In this document: positions 60,347-64,000 of the stretch, in pieces
How positions within the stretch are numbered: the stretch's first letter is position 1
Layout of the letters: the number at the start of each line of letters is the position of its first letter
Assembly (NCBI GenBank): GCA_002375465.1
Contig: DFLT01000017.1
Coordinates: 186,001-250,000 of the forward strand
Source: Alphaproteobacteria bacterium UBA3612
GTDB taxonomy: Bacteria; Pseudomonadota; Alphaproteobacteria; Sphingomonadales; Sphingomonadaceae
DNA: 64,000 nucleotides
Reading direction: 5' to 3'
Translations under genes and position numbers: made by a program
Notes under the pieces: model-generated
Databases searched by the model: none
What the model was told of the DNA's origin: nothing
What the model saw: only the letters and a program-made list of their open reading frames with translations

Positions 60347-61378
60347 ATGAAATTCCTGACCGCTACCGCCCTCCTGTCCGTGATCATGGCAGTGCCCGCC
60401 CTTGCTGCGCCGCTCGACCAGACGCAGGTAGAACGCATCGTCGCCGCCAGCGACCGCACCGACGAAGACCGCACCCTGGACCAAAGCCGTCAGCCAGCGC
60501 GCGCGCTTCTTTTCATGCAGGTCGAAGCGGGCGATCGCGTGCTCGATATGTTCAGCGGCGGCGGATATTATGCCGAACTATTGTCGCGCGCCGTGGGGCC
60601 GGAAGGCCGGGTGATCGCGCAGAACCCGCCCGGACCTGCAGCTGGCGAAGAGTTCCAGGACATGATCGCGGCGCGAGATTTCGGCGGGCGGCTGGCAAAT
60701 GTCGGCAGCATGAATATCGATTTCATGAATATGCGGCTGGCGCCCTCCAGCATCAATGCGGCGCTGTTTCACCTGACCTATCACGACCTTTACTTCACCA
60801 GCGCGGAATTCGGCCTGCCCACCAGCGAGCCACAGGAGGTTTTGGCGGAACTGCACCGGGGCCTGCGTCCTGGCGGCACCGTTACCGTGATCGATCATGT
60901 CGGCGCGGGCGACGAACCGCGCGCGGACGTATCGGCCACACACAGAATCCGGCCCGAGGTCGTAAAGAACGACTTCATGCGGGCAGGCTTTGCCCTGGTT
61001 GCCGAGGAAATATGGTTCGATAATCCGGACGATGATTACGACCAGACGGTGTTTGCAGAAGGTTTACGTGGCAAGACCGACCGCTTCGCCCTGCGCTTCG
61101 CAAAGGCCGGCGATCCCAATGCACCCACGGAGGTCGACATGCCAGAACAACAGGTGCCTGAAAATGGCGAAGGAAGCTGTGACGCATCCAAGGTCGAGGA
61201 CCTTATCGACAAAGTGCCGGACGAGGAGCTGCGCCAAGGCGCCCTTGCCACCAGTGGCGCCCGGACGTTGCGCGTGCATGACGTCGATCAGCCCGTCACC
61301 ATGGATTTTCGCGCGGACCGCTTAAACCTGGTGCTCGATCCCGACAGCGGCGCCATTGTCAGGGTCAGTTGCGGCTAG
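60347..61378 (+). CDS. Exported SAM methyltransferase fused to a peptidase-inhibitor I78 domain
   Basis: A 343-residue protein in two parts. After a signal peptide (about 20 residues, ending in VPALAAP) comes a class I methyltransferase-like domain, with the SAM loop GDRVLDMFSGGGYYAELLS at 62-80 and ELHRGLRPGGTVTVIDHV. Residues 276-343 form an I78-like inhibitor domain: GSCDASKVEDLI, SGARTLRVHDVDQPVTMDF and RADRLNLVLDPDSG, ending VSCG with the paired cysteines. Periplasmic methyltransferases of this type exist but are uncharacterised. The two domains are normally separate proteins, so the fusion is notable. Confidence 0.82.
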   Translation: MKFLTATALLSVIMAVPALAAPLDQTQVERIVAASDRTDEDRTLDQSRQPARALLFMQVEAGDRVLDMFSGGGYYAELLSRAVGPEGRVIAQNPPGPAAGEEFQDMIAARDFGGRLANVGSMNIDFMNMRLAPSSINAALFHLTYHDLYFTSAEFGLPTSEPQEVLAELHRGLRPGGTVTVIDHVGAGDEPRADVSATHRIRPEVVKNDFMRAGFALVAEEIWFDNPDDDYDQTVFAEGLRGKTDRFALRFAKAGDPNAPTEVDMPEQQVPENGEGSCDASKVEDLIDKVPDEELRQGALATSGARTLRVHDVDQPVTMDFRADRLNLVLDPDSGAIVRVSCG

Positions 61379-61414
61379 TCCGGCTGCGGCAGATACGGGC
61401 GACCAACGGAAATG

Positions 61415-61891
61415 TCAGCGCCCCTCGGCAAGGAATACGTCATTTGCGTGCATCTGCCGCGTCGCGCCGGTGCGGGCGAAGATCAATGTCGCCTTTTTGC
61501 GGCGCGCAGCAGCCAGTGGATCGCGTGATGCGGGTCGCAGAATCGCCGCATCGAACCGGTCGGCAACGATCAGGCCACAGGCACCCGGCGCAAAACATTC
61601 TTCGTCCAGTAGGGACGCATCAAAGCCTGCCGGAATGCCCCAGTAGAATTCGTCGCACCAGGGCAGATAATCCGGCCATTTGGTGTCGCCGCGCAGATCA
61701 GCGACGCTGACTTTGATTTCAACAATGGCAAAGCGCCCATCCTCACCAAGCGCCATGATGTCGACACGGCGGCCGCCGGGCAGCATCACCTCCGTCAGCA
61801 TCGAGCGCTTCTGCTGCCAGAACAGGCGCCCGATGCCACGGGCGACGTCCTGCGCGTTCAGCGGCGAATCAAGGAGGGGGGCAGTGGCCAT
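61415..61891 (-). CDS. mmcB: MmcB family DNA repair protein
   Basis: A 158-residue protein of the MmcB family (nuclease-like fold), linked in Caulobacter to survival of mitomycin C damage. Marks are GRRVDIMALGEDGRFAIVEIK (a PD-(D/E)xK-like core with D and E-x-K) and TKWPDYLPWCDEFYW. I use the ATG at 61891, since a LexA-type box lies only eight bases upstream; an extension to 61924 would run through it. Confidence 0.88.
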   Translation of the reverse strand: MATAPLLDSPLNAQDVARGIGRLFWQQKRSMLTEVMLPGGRRVDIMALGEDGRFAIVEIKVSVADLRGDTKWPDYLPWCDEFYWGIPAGFDASLLDEECFAPGACGLIVADRFDAAILRPASRDPLAAARRKKATLIFARTGATRQMHANDVFLAEGR

Positions 61892-61899
61892 GCTGATGC

Positions 61900-61914
61900 G
61901 AACATTAGCAGAAC
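61900..61914 (-). promoter_or_regulatory. SOS (LexA) box upstream of mmcB
   Basis: The minus strand reads GTTC, seven bases, GTTC, the alphaproteobacterial LexA operator GTTC-N7-GTTC, eight bases ahead of the mmcB start codon. Reported SOS control of mmcB in Caulobacter fits. Confidence 0.75.
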
Positions 61915-61978
61915 ATGGCGCCATGTGAAGGGGCGAGGCGACCGGCCGACGACCACACTTACCTATCGAAGGCTTCGC

Positions 61979-62608
61979 CTATCTGTAAAAGACGTGCTGG
62001 CCAATATCCGCGGTCTTCTGGAAACTGCGGCGCCATTTGGGGGCGACATAGGTCGCGTGGAAAAACACCGCTTCGTCGGTCACGTCTTCCCAATTATCGG
62101 TGGCTGCGACGACCGCGACGGCTTCCGCACGCAGCCAATTTGCATTCGGACGCGCCGGATAGTCGGGCTTTCCATCGAATGTGAAGCTGAACTGCGAACG
62201 CTGGAACACCACGTTGCAGATGCTGCTGGGCCAGCGCGGGTCGGCAACACGGTTCAGAACCACCTGGGCCACGGCCAATTGCCCTTCCAGGGGCTCGCCA
62301 CGCGCTTCATTGTAAACGGCACTGGCGAGGCAACGCATTTCCTCGTCCATTTCGGGCAGCCCATATTCCTTTACGTTGGAAACGAGCGTGCCCAGGCTGA
62401 TATCGTTGATATCGGTAACGGTAACGGTCGGCGTGATGGTGTCGACCGGCATTGAGTAATCCAGATCTTCCGCCTGAAGCGTGAAGGTAACCGGGGCGGC
62501 GTCCTTCAGCTGTACGCCAGCGGTCTGGAAATCGGTCGGCAGATCAGCCGCCGCAAGCAGCCCAAGGCTGGCAAGGGCCACCGCAATGGCCCGTTTCGAT
62601 TTTAACAT
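61979..62608 (-). CDS. Cell wall hydrolase, SleB/Hydrolase_2 type
   Basis: A 209-residue exported protein. A signal peptide precedes residue 25. The C-terminal Hydrolase_2 domain (about 88-205) has RCLASAVYNEARGEPLEGQL, with the catalytic glutamate in NEARGE, then VAQVVLNRVADPRWPSSIC and FVFH-like VFFHATYVAPKW. SleB-type enzymes cut peptidoglycan. About 65 residues between signal and domain are unique. The 151 bases upstream show no obvious operator. Confidence 0.88.
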   Translation of the reverse strand: MLKSKRAIAVALASLGLLAAADLPTDFQTAGVQLKDAAPVTFTLQAEDLDYSMPVDTITPTVTVTDINDISLGTLVSNVKEYGLPEMDEEMRCLASAVYNEARGEPLEGQLAVAQVVLNRVADPRWPSSICNVVFQRSQFSFTFDGKPDYPARPNANWLRAEAVAVVAATDNWEDVTDEAVFFHATYVAPKWRRSFQKTADIGQHVFYR

Positions 62609-62759
62609 ATGATCTTGTCCGTTCAGGACCGGAAGGAACTTACTCTCACCAGCGATGTTCTTATCTGTGCGCTGGGCCGGTCTCGGTGAATTCAGACGCC
62701 CCCTGTTTCGGGCGCGGCGATTTGTTGGATCCGATACCTGATGAAAGGTTCCGCCGGGG

Positions 62760-63113
62760 TCAACTGATCCCGGGCAATTCGGCGATGAACCGTGCAGGAT
62801 CGGCGACGTCCAGTTCGATTATCCATAAATCGGGGTCGTAGCGCCGCTGTTTTTCCAGGGTCTTGGCCAAGTTTTCGCTCGGTTCCTCCTCGTCCGAAAC
62901 CAGCGCACGCCAGGATGTCTTTCCATCCCCCATATTGCTGCGGGCATAGGCGGATACGGTGCCGCTGCGACCGCGAATCACCAGAATAGCCGCTCCGGCG
63001 GTCGGATCGCCCCGGGTCAAAACGGTCGCAAAGTCGCCGTTCGCCTCTAATTGCCGTCGCAGGGCGTCCAGCCATAATTTCGTGGACAGGCGGTTCAGCT
63101 CTCGTCTCGCCAA
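62760..63113 (-). CDS. DUF1491 family protein
   Basis: A 117-residue protein with the DUF1491 pattern: RRQLEANGDFATVLTRGDPTAGAAILVI and a C-terminal KQRRYDPDLWIIELDV. Function unknown; the family is alphaproteobacterial. The start used is a TTG at 63113, overlapping the thioesterase by 19 bases. No stronger codon is available nearby, so the N-terminus is uncertain. Confidence 0.82.
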   Translation of the reverse strand: MARRELNRLSTKLWLDALRRQLEANGDFATVLTRGDPTAGAAILVIRGRSGTVSAYARSNMGDGKTSWRALVSDEEEPSENLAKTLEKQRRYDPDLWIIELDVADPARFIAELPGIS

Positions 63114-63541
63114 TAGCCGGGCAGGTCGGCCAGGGGGATCTTCGAACGCATGAACGTCCCGGTTCCGCGCGCCACCTCCTCACCGTCGGGCGTCAAAAGG
63201 GTGCTTTCCCCGACAAAGAGCCGCCGGCGGCCACTGACGAAGCGCCCCTCCGCGACCAGCGGGCCGGCGGGAACCGGCCGCTCCATGTGCAGGTTGAACG
63301 CCGTCGTCAGGATGAACACGTCCGGGACGAGGGTGTTCACCGCGTAGAAGGCCGCATCGTCCAGCATCTTGAAATAAATGGTGCCATGGGCCGCGCCGGC
63401 GGCGTGAAAATGCTGTTCGTTCACTTCGAATTCCAAGCGGGAGCAGCCATCCTCAGGCAAGATCAGCCGGGACTGGAACATCTCGTTGATCGGCGCGGCA
63501 GCATAAAGTCTTTCCAGGCCCGTGCGATGCGCTTCGTTCAT
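63095..63541 (-). CDS. PaaI-like hotdog thioesterase
   Basis: A 148-residue hotdog-fold protein. HAAGAAHGTIYFKMLDDAAFYAVNT includes the HGG-type loop (here AHG) with the catalytic aspartate, and FNLHMERPVPAGPLVAEGRF is the family beta-sheet. Such enzymes release CoA from aryl- or acyl-CoA. It overlaps ptsN by four bases (ATGA). Confidence 0.87.
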   Translation of the reverse strand: MNEAHRTGLERLYAAAPINEMFQSRLILPEDGCSRLEFEVNEQHFHAAGAAHGTIYFKMLDDAAFYAVNTLVPDVFILTTAFNLHMERPVPAGPLVAEGRFVSGRRRLFVGESTLLTPDGEEVARGTGTFMRSKIPLADLPGYWRDES

Positions 63542-64000
63542 GCCGCGTAATTCCTGCTTTTCGCTGCCATCATGGCCAGGACGGCATCCGCGCTGTCGGC
63601 GCCGCGCAGCTTTTCCAGAAGGCCCTTGTCGCGCAAGAACCGACTGATCGCCGCCAGCGCCTTCAGATGATCGGCCCCCGCCCCCTCAGGGGAAATCAGG
63701 GCATAGACGATATCGACCGGACGCCGATCCAGCGCATCCAGATCGATCGGTGCGGCAAGCGTCGCGAAGGCAGCCGTCGGCCTTCTGAGGCCCGCGATAC
63801 GGGCGTGCGGCAGAACCGATCCGCCGCCAAAGGCCGTCGACCCCACCCGCTCCCGCTGCACAAAGGCCTCGGCGATCAGGGATTGCGCGACGCCGCTGTC
63901 ACGCGCCAGCGGCGCCGCCATCGCCTGCATCAGATCCGGCATGCCGCGCGCAGAGAGGCCCGTCTGCACGCCCTCTCTGCACAGCAGGTTTGCCGGATCA
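63538..64000 (-). CDS. ptsN: PTS IIA-Ntr protein, 5' end outside window
   Basis: At least 153 residues of a nitrogen-type EIIA. The phosphorylated histidine is in SVLPHARIAGL; the N-terminal LSARGMPDLMQAMA and C-terminal LKALAAISRFLRDKGLLEKLRGA are family segments. The frame stays open to base 64000 with no ATG, and the upstream residues (LLCREGVQTGLSA) fit the family, so the start is beyond the right edge; an internal GTG at 63969 is less likely. EIIA-Ntr regulates potassium, nitrogen and stress responses rather than sugar import. Confidence 0.9.
   Translation of the reverse strand, partial: DPANLLCREGVQTGLSARGMPDLMQAMAAPLARDSGVAQSLIAEAFVQRERVGSTAFGGGSVLPHARIAGLRRPTAAFATLAAPIDLDALDRRPVDIVYALISPEGAGADHLKALAAISRFLRDKGLLEKLRGADSADAVLAMMAAKSRNYAA

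Noticed and set aside
1..64000. CRISPR array, transposase, integrase or prophage genes
   Set aside because: I looked for regularly spaced repeats and mobile-element protein motifs on both strands and saw none.

Overview
The window reads as chromosomal DNA of a sphingomonad-type alphaproteobacterium (Sphingomonadales). The evidence is high G+C coding sequence, the gene runs rpmF-plsX-fabH-ihfA-merR and infA-maf-RNase E/G-like-yacG-tRNA-Phe, the parS-bearing parB-parA-rsmG-mnmG-mnmE block, a fatty acyl-AMP ligase next to a ceramide-reductase-like dehydrogenase, and promoters of the alphaproteobacterial EcfG and LexA types. I see no insertion sequence, prophage or CRISPR array. Apart from one small low-G+C island it is an ordinary core-genome region. 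No gap without a gene or signal exceeds about 200 bases.

Layout: 1-6254 carries the 3' part of prfA, a HerA-like ATPase, a PstS lipoprotein behind a three-repeat Pho box, a frameshifted EamA permease, an MFS permease and a lone Hpt protein. 6354-14734 holds pirin, a glycosyltransferase, a CoA-transferase, a HisN-like phosphatase with a His-rich tail, an aspartate aminotransferase, a PabB-PabC fusion and a metallo-hydrolase. 14903-19697 is the lipid-synthesis starter block followed by an ECF sigma / membrane protein / periplasmic protein trio. 19694-26642 contains the putative ceramide pair, recX, an L,D-transpeptidase-like protein, a cobalamin adenosyltransferase and the ergothioneine genes egtB-egtD. 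27884-32744 is an etfB-etfA ... hydroxyacyl-CoA dehydrogenase set, interrupted on the opposite strand by a low-G+C ATP-grasp gene and an unrecognised gene.

32812-45982 has exoD, a cation diffusion facilitator, argB, an LplT-like permease, a NUDIX hydrolase, folE, a three-subunit PaoABC-like molybdenum aldehyde oxidoreductase, a dienelactone hydrolase, lemA with two TPM-domain genes, and mscL. 45979-51454 is the origin-proximal partition and tRNA-modification block with two parS sites. 51464-57541 includes hisD-hisG, infA and its neighbours, tRNA-Phe and a DUF4168 protein ending in a clear intrinsic terminator. 57629-64000 holds stress-type membrane proteins, an App1-like phosphatase, a secreted methyltransferase fused to an I78 inhibitor domain, mmcB with an SOS box, a SleB-like wall hydrolase, small conserved proteins and ptsN, which runs off the right edge.

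The observations most worth follow-up are: the island inside the fatty-acid oxidation set, with a candidate ATP-grasp + unknown-protein module; the methyltransferase-I78 fusion; the hairpin hiding the herA ribosome binding site; the ECF sigma trio; and the regulatory sites (Pho box, two EcfG promoters, SOS box, two parS). All homology calls come from reading motifs and whole-protein resemblance, with no database search.
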